DNA of 64,000 bases from Brachynemurus nebulosus (Eukaryota > Arthropoda > Insecta > Neuroptera > Myrmeleontidae), in assembly GCA_035578155.1 (NCBI GenBank), contig JAPWDM010000008.1, positions 24,824,598-24,888,597 of the forward strand, given 5' to 3'. The stretch's first letter is position 1; every line of letters begins with the position of its first letter. Below the pieces are notes generated by a model. That model made no database searches, was not told the DNA's origin, and saw nothing but the letters and a program-made list of their open reading frames with translations. The position numbers were made by a program, and so were the translations under genes. Positions 23,451 to 34,599 of the stretch are shown here, in pieces.

Positions 23451-24984
23451 CGCCATATCGCGATTAAAAAGTCGCCAATTTGTAACAAAAAATCGGCCAA
23501 CACCAACTTTTAATGTTTCTGTAAAAATAACACTGATAGACAAAAATGACCTTAATGAAAGTTACTGTCGACTTTCGGAGATTGTCCCATGAACGGTTCA
23601 AAGTGGGCGGGGCGGACAATCTGCGAAAGTGCATAGCCGTAGTCGCCGTATTCATATCTTATTTGTTTACATAAAAATATCCTACATTCAAACGAATATA
23701 GGTCGTGTGTGCGTATTGCAAGCAGTGTTACATTTATATGGAAATATGTAACTACATATATAAATCAATGAATAAAAATAAACAATTAACCTAATTAATT
23801 AATTAAGACGTGTTATCTCGTCTTAAAAAATATTTCATGTATATTTTTTATTAAATTAAATAAACAAACTTAAAAATTTTTGCATACGTAAGTGCATATA
23901 AAAATTGGTTAATAGGATTCTCTCAAAATTTATATTATACATATTAGGTACACTGAATAAAATGTTATGTTGTTATGTACAAATAATCTTTAATTTAAAC
24001 AAACATTACCTACGCCTCTGGTCAAAAGTTCACAAATACATTCACAAAAATTGTGTTGTTGCGATGTCCGTGTGACATAAACATGTGACGTGTAAATCCC
24101 TACCACTGCAGCATGGACAATCTGCGAACGGACAATCTCCGAAAGTCGACAGTAAATGAAATTGAATGGGTTATCGGGCTTTATTTCAAGTTTTTAATAT
24201 TTTTGCATAGTAAAATCAAATTATTTTAAAAGACTAGTATTTAAAATAACTTAATTTAAAAATAATTTGAATTATTTCATTAATTTACTGAAAAATATAT
24301 TTATTTTTTATTTATTTATTTTATTTTTGCTAACGACAGGTGGCAGGTGAAATTAATGTACATATTCAATACAAATCAAAATGACATTGGCGTTTCTTAA
24401 TAGTAGTAAAGTGAGGTTAATTGGGAACGAAAATATTATTAATAAATGTACTCAAATAGTGTGAAAATATTTGAAATTCGATAGTATTTTCTTTTTATTA
24501 CAAACCAAATTAAAAAGGAGAACTTTTTTCACAAAAAACTTTCCATTTCGTTTAAAAATACTTGCTATAAAAATATGTTTAGACGCCTATGTATCTGTCA
24601 ATCAGTGACATTTCAGAAAAATAATTTTTTTATTTTTCAATGAATTAAAACTGTAATTTTATTTCCTTATTGTATTTAGATATCATTTTTATACGATAAT
24701 TTAATCTATTTAATAATTTTAATTTCCGGTGGAAAACGTAATAATCATTTAATTTTTCGTTACTACACTGATTAAAAGGGCGGCCGTACTGAGCTATCTT
24801 TTTAAATTACGTAAAATCCTAATCGTTTGTAAGCACTTGAGAACGAAATTTAAAAGTGTCATTTTTAAAACGTAATTACTCAAAAATATGAGATAAAACA
24901 ATGAAAATTTGAGTGTTACTGGTAGTTTTGAATCATAAACAAATTTTTGAAAAACTTTAAACATACGTTTCCATTTAAAAAACT
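23451..24984. other. Intergenic, no gene seen
   Basis: AT-rich. The motif ACAATCTGCGAA..GTCGACAGTAA near 24118-24155 is the approximate reverse of GTCGACTTTCGGAGATTGTC near 23567-23590, suggesting the ends of an element of about 600 bp. No coding evidence. Confidence 0.4.
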
Positions 24985-24989
24985 ATAAG

Positions 24990-25380
24990 TTTGTATCATA
25001 ACTCGAAAACCATAAGAGCTATAAAGCTCCTGACTATAGCAATCGGTTGCCCCCGTCGATATCTACAACTCTGAACAATTTTTCGATTAAATCAAAGGTT
25101 TGGCTGTAATCGAAATGGCAACTCTCGAAAAACTCACGCTGTATATTGGTACCCCCTTTCCCACAAAAAATGTTTTTCTTCTTTTTTCTTACTAGACCGG
25201 TTTCGATCACTTTTATGATCCTCTTCAGTAGTTTTTTCGCTGAAATAAAAAGGTTATTAATTACGTACCTGATCGAAACCGGTCTAGTAAGAAAAAAGAA
25301 GAAAAAACATTTTTTGTGGGAAAGGGGTACAAATATATTATTGTACAAATAACTCACAGTTTCGCTCTTAATACATATCA
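24990..25380. repeat. Dispersed repeat, interrupted by a foldback element
   Basis: 24990-25145 (CTGACTATAGCAATCGGTTG, GTCGATATCTACAACTCT, GGTTTGGCTGTAAT) matches the reverse of 50770-50930 with moderate divergence. The repeat continues after the foldback insertion at 25149-25330. Confidence 0.65.
25149..25330. mobile_element. Short foldback element (182 bp, about 62-bp arms)
   Basis: The arms 25149-25211 and 25268-25330 are nearly perfect complements. The outer end is GTACCCC and the arms contain CTTTTTTCTTACTAGACCGG followed by TTTCGATCA. The two overlapping open frames on opposite strands here are products of the symmetry, not genes. Confidence 0.85.
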
Positions 25381-25654
25381 TAATCATTCATTAAGTTATG
25401 TATTAATTGATAGCAGTTATATAAAATGGTTTTAAGATTTCTTTTTGTGTTTTATTTTTAACCATAAAATCCAATATATGTATTTATGTACCTAATTTTT
25501 TTTTTTTACATATTTCTTTTACACAGAATGTAACCTAACCTATTATATAGGCTATTTTATTTTCAATTGTCAATTTTAGAATTCCAACCCTACCCGGCCG
25601 CCATTAGATTCAACCCATGAGCAGTACTGGATTTTGTTTCTGCATGCCCGGCCC

Positions 25655-26319
25655 CAGGGTATGGACACTAGCATGTCCCTGCCACTCTGCATAATTATAG
25701 TCCATTATAAAAAAAATGGACCGTATTCTGACGCCGTTGTAACTAATATACCAGATGGCGTTGATGTACAGGGATACAATTAGAGTCGGGACATGAGTTT
25801 CGATAGTTCGCTATTTTTCATCAGATTCATCTAAAATAAATTAAATATATAAAAAATACTTCAACTCAACCTAGAAAGTTTAATTAAATTAAAAAAATTT
25901 AATTCTTCGTTAACACATAACTTGGTGACGATAATTTTGTACTCAATTATATGATAATTAATTTTGACATCTATTTGATAAAAAATGCTCACATGTCCCA
26001 ACTCTATTTAGTACACCCCCTATAGGCCTATACTATTAGCGCCACGTAGCAAACTGTGACATGAAAAGGTCCGTCCTTGAAAACAAGCGGCAGGGACATG
26101 GGACACTAGATACTCCCCTCCACTCCTTATTCAAACGGTGTGGAGTGGATCAAAGCGATACCAATAACACCAAAATTAAACTGTAAAAACTTATTTTACT
26201 GGTATTACTGAATGAAAGTCCTATATTATTTTAGTGAATATTTTATTATTATGTTGGCTACTGTTTGATCCACACCGACGAATAATTTGTCCGATAAACT
26301 ATTGAGTGTCCATACCCTG
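25655..26319. mobile_element. hAT-like MITE with CAGGGTATGGACAC ends, interrupted
   Basis: CAGGGTATGGACACT at the left and the complementary GTGTCCATACCCTG at the right are flanked by an exact 8-bp duplication CCCGGCCC (25647-25654, 26320-26327). The 429-bp element at 25672-26100 is inserted 17 bp inside it. Without that insertion the unit is about 227 bp. Confidence 0.9.
25672..26100. mobile_element. 429-bp TIR element with CATGTCCCTGCC ends, copy 2
   Basis: Reverse-oriented partner of 4147-4575, the same length to the base. It is flanked by a 9-bp direct repeat GGACACTAG (25663-25671, 26101-26109). Confidence 0.88.
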
Positions 26320-26492
26320 CCCGGCCCGGTCCGGGTACCTGAAGGTGCAAATAACACAGTAACTTCATTTACTGCCGACACTTTTCTTATTCTTACCGGT
26401 CAGAATGCAACCGGCGACGCCCGGACCGGACAGTCAGAAACAGAGGAAACACATCAAATACATAATAAAATAAAACATGTCAGAAACATTAA

Positions 26493-26908
26493 GGCTGGTC
26501 GTCCTTTGGATGCGGAAACGTGCGATATTTAATACGGACGAATACGCATGAAAACTGACGAACGATCCAAACAGCTGTGAAGCTACACATCCTCGTCCAT
26601 TGAAAGCGTCTCGTTCGTCCGTTTCCGTGCGTATAATTGCGACGTGCGAACAGATCCAATTTTGTTTGGATTTTGTCGCGCGAAGAAGCCCGTTCCATGA
26701 GATTTTTATTTTTACTGAAATGAAATTGAAGGTAAATTACAATTATAACTGTGTACCTTTGCATATTACGTGCCATAAATTGTTTTTTACGTATTTTCGA
26801 ACATTGGGCTAGTAGAGACAGTAGACATATCATTTCGGACGAACGAAAAACGTGCGTATTCGTCCGTATTAAATATCGCACGTTTCCGCATCCAAAGGAC
26901 AACCAGCC
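26493..26908. mobile_element. MITE with about 55-bp inverted ends (416 bp)
   Basis: GGCTGGTCGTCCTTTGGATG, then CGGAAACGTGCGATATTTAA and ACGGACGAATACGCA, are matched in reverse at 26845-26908 with one or two differences. The target duplication is unclear (TTAA left, AAAT right). The open frames crossing it (for example 26489-27016 on the minus strand) show no protein family. Confidence 0.8.
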
Positions 26909-26921
26909 AAATACGACCGGT

Positions 26922-26949
26922 TGACCGGGCCGGGCGCCCGGCCCGGTCA
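26922..26949. repeat. 28-bp perfect GC-rich palindrome
   Basis: TGACCGGGCCGGGC is followed directly by its exact complement, so the whole is self-complementary with no spacer. Weaker flanking CCGG(TT) and AACCGG extend the symmetry with a bulge. Related GC-rich blocks lie at 26320-26336 and 26409-26434. Confidence 0.95.
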
Positions 26950-27042
26950 CAACCGGAATGTATGCGGTCGGGCTAAGAGTTAAGTTTGAACAAGAATCAC
27001 TTTTTTCAACAAACAAAAGATCAAGTGGTCAGCGTAAGTGTA

Positions 27043-27703
27043 AAAAATTGTAACTAGTGGTGAGTCCAGAGTGAGCCCGGCACGGCTTAAGACATGTAGT
27101 CAGTCGGTGTCCGTCGCCGAACACACAGTGCATTGTAATACATTATTAAACGTTGTTACTTGAATTGGACAGGTTGCTCTGTCCCATAATACGTGTGTTG
27201 TAGTAGTGTGTGTGAATACGCACACAGACGCAAACACCAAACTAACACTATTGCAAACAGTGTGTACCGTGTGTACCATAGAGTAATAGAGACAACATAT
27301 CTATGCCTACACTACTGGAACCAGTGTAACATCTAAGAGATAGACAATATGTTGTATACACACACTGGGTTTACATTGTATTAGTGCGATTTTGTGTATT
27401 TGTGTGAGTAACGCAGATAGTAGGGGCGGTCACGTGGCTCAGTTATTGCATACATAGCTATGACTGGCTACAATCAAGTCCATTATCGTGTGGTTGATCT
27501 ACAATCATCGACTGCTACTGACAAACTGACAACTAAAAAGCCTAATGAGCACAGAAGTACACACTCGTGATTTCAGAAAAGAGATAGTTGCGGGGTCTCT
27601 GTCCTCTGTGGTGTGTACCTATACACACAGTGGGGAGATTTTACGTCACCCACTGATTACAAGTGGAACAGTGTGATTTGGTTACCTACTAGTTTGGTGC
27701 CTT
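27043..27703 (-). repeat. Dispersed repeat family X, copy B
   Basis: Reverse of 59555-59875 and 4085-4810. It carries an extra segment at about 27284-27610 between GTGTACC and GTGTACCTATACACAC. No coding capacity. Confidence 0.7.
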
Positions 27704-28066
27704 GCAAAAGATAATTCTATTAATTTGGCTTTAGAAACAGAAATATGTTCAAAAATTGGGAACGTAAAAAAATAATTTTTTTTTTTTAATTTTAAAAGCT
27801 AAAGTTATTCTTGTTTTAATTAAGAAATATCATGAAATATGTATCAAAAATATTTTATTTTAAATTTGAATTTTTTTTTCATACTGTTTGAATTTTTATA
27901 TTTACAAATGCCATCATTATTGCTATTTTCGTAATTATTCCTAGCGTGGTTCTCGTTTGAAAATCCATTTATAACCTCCAATATACATATTTTAGAGGCT
28001 TCTCACAACTTCTCCTACCAGCCATTCATATTTGAAAAGCACGTGTTGATAAATAAATCCAATATT

Positions 28067-31000
28067 ATGGCTGATTTAGGTAATTTTAATATTTATTTCA
28101 AACATTCAGCTTTGTTATGAATTATTTTAAACAATCTTTTTAAATTATTTCTTCAAATCAATATTAAATTTAAATAATATTGCGTATTAAAGTTTAAATA
28201 CTTTGTAAATATCATCATAAGTCTACTTAAATATTTGTTTTAACGCACTTATTTCTAAAATTGTTACTTAAAACAGTTAAAAATTTATGATTTAAGTAAC
28301 TTTGAATTACTTTTGAATTACATTACTGCTTGAATTGTAGTAATTTTAGTATTAAATGTAATTGAAACCGGCATACGCTAATTAAGTTTTTTTATTCGCT
28401 GTAGGAGAACCGTTTAAAGAGAAAAAGAAGAAGAAGAGTAAAGGCGAGAAAAATGTCGGAGAGATCCAACAGAATCAAGATTTTCAGGTGGAATCTTCAG
28501 AAAAAGTCGTCCCACTTGATACTTCCAAGTGGCCATTATTACTTAAGGTTTGTTAAATTTTACAGTAGAATTTGTTCAAAAATTAAAATTCGGAAATTAA
28601 GTTCTTTTTGTGCCCTGAATGAGTGATGTCGAGCCGAGAAGCAGTTAGTCGATTAATTGACTAAAATTGTTTTTCAGATAAAATTAGCCATTAGTCGAAT
28701 TCATGAATAGGGTAATCTATTTAACTCTTTTTCATTTTCTTTTGAAGTTAATTACGGACTTAAAATATTTTTCTTTTAAGAAAATGAAAGATATAAGATA
28801 TCACAATGTGTTTATCGCATAAAAGTGAAAAATCATATAAATAGATAATTTTTTAGTTTCCACTTTTTGAAGTCCAATAAATAATACAGAAAAATTGTAA
28901 AATTAGTGGTTTTTCGTCATTTAAAAAAAATCATTTTAGTCATTTAATCGAAAGTAAAATAGTCGACTAAAATATAAAGTGACCAGATTTTCATTGAGAC
29001 AAAGCGGAACAAATGAGATGAAAGGCATCGTGAAAAATGCCGCCCCTACCTTTTGCTTGAAAAGAAGAAAATCCTACTTTTTTTTTCAACTTTCTATTAA
29101 AAATAACTGACGAGCAAAAACAAAAAAGGTCAATTACATTTAAAATAAGGAATTTGACGAACTTAAAAATAATCGACGAGCAAAAAAAAAGAAAACCTTT
29201 AAAATAAGAAATGCAGATATTTTCTAAAAAGCGGGACATTTCTAAAAATCGGCAGGACGCGGGACAATCTTTCAAAAAGCGGGACTGTCCCGTCAAAATC
29301 GGGACGTCTGGTCACTTTACTAAAATATGACTAAATGTAAACAAAATTAGTCGACTAAACCGATTAATCGATTAATCAACCGACATCAGTAATACTTAAA
29401 GATATTCCGGATAGTAGGGTAGTCTATAATGTTTCGTAATTTTCTAATTCTGTTTTTATTTTAAATTTTTAGTATTTTGATCGCCTAAATGTAAGAACAA
29501 ATCACTACACCCCACTTCCGTTTGGATCGTCGCCTCTTAAACGCACCTTAACCGAGTATATCAAAGCCGGTTACATAAATTTAGATAAACCATCAAATCC
29601 ATCTAGTCATGAAGTGGTAGCTTGGATTAAAAGGATTCTCAAAGTGGAAAAAACCGGACATTCGGGAACACTGGATCCAAAAACTTCCGGTTGCTTAATC
29701 GTATGCATAGATCGTGCAACGCGTTTAGTCAAATCTCAACAGTCTGCCGGCAAGGAGTACGTCAGTGTTTTCAAACTCCACTCAGCCGTTGAAGGTGGCG
29801 AACCGAAAGTGCTTCAGGGCTTGGAAAAATTACGTGGTGCTCTGTTCCAACGGCCACCACTCATCTCGGCTGTGAAACGTCAACTTCGTGTACGCACCGT
29901 TTACGACAGTAAACTTTTAGATTTTGATCCGGAGCGAAATATCGGCGTATTTTGGGTGAGTTGCGAGGCTGGCTCGTACATTCGAACTATGTGCGTACAT
30001 TTAGGGCTAATTCTGGGCGTGGGTGGTCAAATGTTGGAGTTGCGACGAGTACGGTCCGGCATTCAATCGGAAATGGATCAAATGGTGACGATGCATGATA
30101 TCCTGGACGCACAATGGTTATACGAGAATCACAAGGACGAGAACTATTTGAGACGCGTGGTGCAACCGCTGGAGGGACTTCTAATTAAACATAAACGTAT
30201 CATTATGAAAGATAGTGCAATTAATGCGGTGTGCTACGGCGCGAAGATCATGTTACCGGGTGTGCTACGCTACGACGACAGTATTGAACTGAACGAGGAA
30301 ATTGTAATTGTCACGACGAAAGGCGAAGCAGTGGCGCTTGCAATCGCGCTCATGACCACCGCCACCATAGCCAGCTGCGACCATGGCGTAGTCGCCAAAA
30401 TCAAACGAGTTATTATGGAACGGGACACGTATCCGCGTAAGTGGGGGTTAGGACCAAAGGCGTCGATGAAGAAGGAATTAATTAGTAAAGGACTGTTAGA
30501 TAAACATGGAAAACCGAATGAGAAAACACCGAAAGAATGGCTTACCGGATATGTCGATTATAATAAGTAAGTCGTGTAGATTCGTGAATTGAGAATTCTA
30601 GAAAATAAATGTGGTATTTGTTTCAGGCCTATCAAATCAGAAGACATCAAAACAGAAAATGGACAAGAAGGCGAAGATGAAGTTTCTAGAAAGGTAAGTT
30701 TTTCAAATTTTCACCCTAATAGGGTACCTGACTGTATTCAAAATTTGTTTTAAATATTAAATAATTTTATGTATTACTCGTAAATATATTTAATTTTAGT
30801 AGTAATAAATAAAAATATTCGTTAGTTATTTAAAAATTCTACTTCGAAAATAATAAATTTTTAACCTTCATTTAAATAAATAAAAACGCGCCGTTACATT
30901 AAAATGACGTCATATTTTGTAGCAAATATGACAAGTATCATAGATAAGATAAGGAACATGTAAGTGATGTAAATAGTTACTGTAGTTTGATGCATAATTT

Positions 31001-34000
31001 TTTATATGTGTGTTAAATATTATTTCGACTGGATACAATAATTGTAAATTTTGCAAAACAAAAAGCCTAACATCTATTGAAACTATAATTTTGTTGAAAA
31101 TTTTATGTTGTAAAACGTTTCCTAACGTTACAGTAGTGCGAACACTGATATTTGCGTGCATCAAAAGTTTTTCGCGCAAATTTATTCATTTAAAATTGAA
31201 CAGTGCTTTTTTTACGATTTTCAAAAATTTATTAAAATTAATTAGTTAATACGTAAAAACAAAGCATTTAGAATTATTTTTTAATTGCAGTCAAATACCC
31301 TATTGTCCAAAAATTTAGTAATAGAGAAGGTTACTAGAAGTTTTTTTTTGAGTAGAAATAAAAGTTAAACAAAAGTATGAAAGAAAAATTAAGATATCTC
31401 AATGGGGAATTTGACTAATTTTGGGAAACTATTTTAAAATACGCATATTTATGTGTTATGCATGTATATAATTTTATTTTTTAAAAATAATGCCGAAAAT
31501 CGTTAGAAAATATTAATTTAATATTTGTTCTCAAAATTTGCGCGAAAACGTTCATTAGCTTCAATTACGTCACATTCTCTAGATAGCAACAGGTGTCATG
31601 TAATTAAGAAAAAAAACTGTTTATTTTTCTTATAACTAGGAAAAAAAATTGTTGATTTTTTTAAAAATTAATTAAATTCAAATTAATTTCCATAGTTATG
31701 TTTGCTAATCGGAATTTACGTAGCGACCCTAGTGGTGACAGAGAATGCAACATCACAGCCCATTTCTGCTGACGTAATTTATAACTGAAAAATATTAATT
31801 TTTTTTTAATTAAATATTGATAGTTAGGATGAATGAATTAACATAACAAATTGCTGTCTTTTATTATCAATTTTCATTAAAATTTATTTTTATTATTTTT
31901 CTTTGATACTGTCAAATACCTCATAACTAGCAAAATCGTGGTCACTTTCAATTTCTAAAAGGGATGTTATGGATATGAAATTTCGGATACAGATACGGAT
32001 ATTCAAAAACATTTGTTTTGGTTTTGGTTACGGATATGTAATAATATCGGATAATGTTTCAGATACGGTTACGGTTACAGATAATTGTTTTCAGTAAAAT
32101 TTTTTTTTTTGGAAAAATGGGAAAATTTTTACTCCAAAAAGTGAACGCCAAACACAAATCAATGGAAATCTATCAAGAGAAATACATAGAGCAAAAACTT
32201 GCTTCGATTTAACCTCAGTTTTCCAACGATAGTTGTCTGTTATTATCCGAAACTTTTATTTTCGGATACGGTTTCCGTTTCGGATATGTAATTATTTCGG
32301 ATATCTGGCAATTTCGGTTACGGTTACGGATGTGCATAATATCCCTAATTTCGAGCCATCTTTTTACGGATAAGTCGGTAGTATAATATTATAAACGCAA
32401 AAATGAGTCCTCCAAAAATACACAAAAAATTAGGTGCAAAAAGGAATATGATAGAAAAAAAGTAGGATACCTTCAAATTTGGGGCTCCATGATGCTGGCA
32501 CACCATCTAAAAAGTTGAACATTGAAAAAATTTTGCCCAATAGGTCACAAATTGGTCATAATTGGTCACTTAGTCCCACTAATTGGTCAGCAATATAAAA
32601 TTTTTAAATAAATTTTAAAAAATTTGTAAAATTTTCAAGGTCACTTAAAAATTTTGGCACACTATCTAACAAAAAAAGTGACCAATTATGACCAATTTGT
32701 GACCTATTAGACAAAATGTTTTCAATGTTCATCTTTTTAGAGGGTATGCCAGCATCATGGAGCCCAAATTTGGATAGTTGTGGATATGATAGAATTTATT
32801 TTTAGCTCCAAATATACAAAGAATTAGATCTAAAAGTGGATATGATAGGAAAATGATACCTTCGAGTTAGGATAAGTGCGGATATAATTAGGATTTTTTA
32901 TCCTTTACCTGAAAATTTATTAATATGTTGAAATGTGAACAAGATCTTGTAGAAAAATTAATAAATTACTAAATTACTTACAATTAGTTTTATTAGCGAC
33001 GCAAAGATTACGCGAGCGCCTCTGGTGATAAAATAAAAAGCTGTAAAACATACACGTGTTTACATAAGGTATTATACAAATTTTGTGCGGATTATTAGAT
33101 TTTATATCGCCAATTAGTAGAAAACGTACATGTTTTATTTAATACAGCTTCTAATTTCATCACCAGAGGCGTGAGTGAGAATCTTTACGTCGCACAGTGG
33201 GGCCAAATACCATTAAAGGTGGCAAAAATACAAAAAATTAAATTATAAGCTACAATTTAGATGACCCTTTAAATCAATAGCTAAAATATTCTAGCAACGA
33301 CCTCTGTAATTAACTTATGTAAAATAGCGCGAGGGGTGCAAATATATCTACTATTATTTGTTATTTCTATAAATTGATTGCTTTTTAAACGATATTATTG
33401 TATGTAAAGTAGTGATTTGCGGCACGGTTATTTATAAAAAAAATAAATTAAAATCGGTTATAATGGGCGATGTTCCCCATGGTATGTTATTTTTTTTATG
33501 TATCTTGTTTGTTAAAATTAGTACTCGTATTGATACTATCAAGCTTTAATGAAACATGGTTGAATTATCTAGAAAAATTCTGTAAAAATTAATTTCTCAA
33601 AGAATTTTATTTACGTATCCAATCGAATCCAACAGATATATTTATGGCATTTGATAAAACAATTAGTCTATTTTGGTATTATGATTGCAGAGTTTGTACC
33701 AAATTGCACCTTTTTTCAAAATTTGCTGATTTTATTTTCATTTTGTTTGAGAAAAAATCATCAATAAGAAGCTTAGAAAGTTCATATAACCTCTCAGTGG
33801 TGCATAAAAATATCAAATAATTAAATAAAACACTCAAATTTATTAGATTTATGTAAGTACCGAATATTCCAGTTAAGTTAAAGCTAAAATTAAGCGTATC
33901 ATCGAAATTCGTTGTCAAAAAATTCATATTCCATTTAAGTTGATACCACGTGGCTAGAAACCAGTAACCGGAAATGAAATCGAGTTGTATGAAAAAATCT

Positions 34001-34570
34001 CAACCTAGGGTCAAACAAGATCTGCAAATTTCAAATTCATCCGACGAATGGTTTTTGATATATCATTTGACTAACCGTTACGGGACACCCTGTATAGTGG
34101 GACACCCAGTATTTTGTTAATAAATATCAAGTAAAAGTAAATTATATTGTTATATAACTATTCTGTAGTCAATAAAAGGACTAAATAATTTTTGCCATGG
34201 TTTACCTACTTTGGTCCCACTGTGCGTCGCCATTTTTCACCGATTTATTAGTTTTGATCTATATTTTAATTAAATGTAACTATACATATATTACATTATT
34301 CACACTACGAAAGATATTCATTTTTTATTTTTATTCTAGCGTCGATTAACAGAGAGCAGCACCACCGAAATGGAAACCACAATGGAAGTAGACACAGAGG
34401 TAACAGAAAAGAAGAAGAAGAAAAAGAAAAAGAAGACAGACGAAGAAGCGCCAGAAACACTACAAGTAAAACAAGAACAGGAGACACCAATGGACACAGG
34501 TGAAACTGTCACAAAAGAGAAAAAGAAAAAGAAGAAGAAAGACAAACATCAAGAGAAAGAAGCCGAATAA
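28067..34570 (+). CDS. DKC1: Dyskerin / Cbf5-type H/ACA pseudouridine synthase
   Basis: Five exons joined in frame: 28067-28079, 28405-28547, 29473-30566, 30627-30693 and 34340-34570, all with GT..AG introns. The product is 515 aa, close to the 514 aa of human dyskerin. It is the catalytic subunit of H/ACA snoRNPs, converting uridine to pseudouridine in rRNA and snRNA. In vertebrates it is also part of telomerase RNP. Residues about 45-100 are the dyskerin-like N-terminal domain. [12 protein letters not shown] carries the catalytic Asp (residue 120) of the TruB fold. The TruB core continues to about 265, followed by a PUA domain (about 292-365). The C-terminus, from exons 4-5, is Lys-rich (two K-runs near 34400-34450 and 34515-34540), as expected for nucleolar localisation. 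AATAAA signals lie at 34927 and 34946. Intron 4 is 3.6 kb and packed with transposons. Confidence 0.97.
30722..31300. mobile_element. TA-target MITE with GGGTACCTGACTG ends, copy A (579 bp)
   Basis: GGGTACCTGACTGTA at the left and TGCAGTCAAATACCC at the right are imperfect inverted ends with TA outside (30720-30721, 31301-31302). A second, heavily interrupted copy is 50642-55708; matching blocks include TAAAAATATTC, AAAAACGCG and AAAATGACGTCAT. It starts 28 bp after the end of dyskerin exon 4. Confidence 0.8.
31401..31925. mobile_element. Possible MITE with ATGGGGNATTTGAC ends, copy 1
   Basis: CAATGGGGAATTTGAC near 31399 and GTCAAATACCTCAT near 31913 are imperfect inverted ends. The same pattern with better ends is seen at 49789-50612. 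Inside dyskerin intron 4. Confidence 0.4.
31960..32345. repeat. Degenerate GGATAC/TTACGG minisatellite
   Basis: Short units such as TTTCGGATACGG, GGTTACGGTTACGGAT and CGGATATGTAAT recur irregularly in two clusters (31965-32085 and 32260-32345). It lies in dyskerin intron 4. Confidence 0.65.
32472..32775. mobile_element. Inverted-repeat element, about 105-bp arms
   Basis: AAATTTGGGGCTCCATGATG...GGTCACAAATTGGTCATAAT at the left is answered in reverse at 32670-32775 (ATTATGACCAATTTGTGACC...CATCATGGAGCCCAAATTT). Non-coding MITE-like hairpin in dyskerin intron 4. Confidence 0.8.
32993..34232. mobile_element. TIR MITE 'TTGGCGACGC', copy 3, split by a Transib-like insertion
   Basis: The left part 32993-33192 (GCGACGCAAAGATTACGCGA...GAATCTTTACGTCG) and right remnant 34225-34232 (CGTCGCCA) make up the same 200-225-bp unit as at 12766 and 14994. 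The uninterrupted copies fix the exact insertion point. Confidence 0.85.
33193..34224. mobile_element. Transib-like non-autonomous transposon with RSS-like ends (1,032 bp)
   Basis: The left end is CACAGTGGGGCCAAA. The right end, read inward, is CACAGTGGGACCAAA. A second conserved block TGGCAAAAAT lies at the same distance (21 bases after CACAGTG) at both ends, with an unconserved spacer between. The insertion is flanked by an exact 5-bp duplication CGTCG (33188-33192, 34225-34229). Transib transposons are known for 5-bp GC-rich duplications and CACxxTG ends related to V(D)J signals, so this fits that superfamily. No transposase ORF; the longest frame (82 codons, minus) is unrecognised. It ends 115 bp before dyskerin exon 5. 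Confidence 0.8.
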
Positions 34571-34599
34571 TTGATTCCAATATTTTTTTTATAAATAAG

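Noticed and set aside
25034..25387. 117- and 68-codon frames with FFFFFLTRPVSI on both strands
   Set aside because: Caused by the inverted arms of the foldback element at 25149-25330.
26287..27016. 81- and 175-codon frames
   Set aside because: They run through MITE ends and a GC palindrome; no domain or consistent codon use.
34305..34545. Minus-strand Ser/Phe/Val-rich frames
   Set aside because: Antisense of the Lys-rich dyskerin tail exon.
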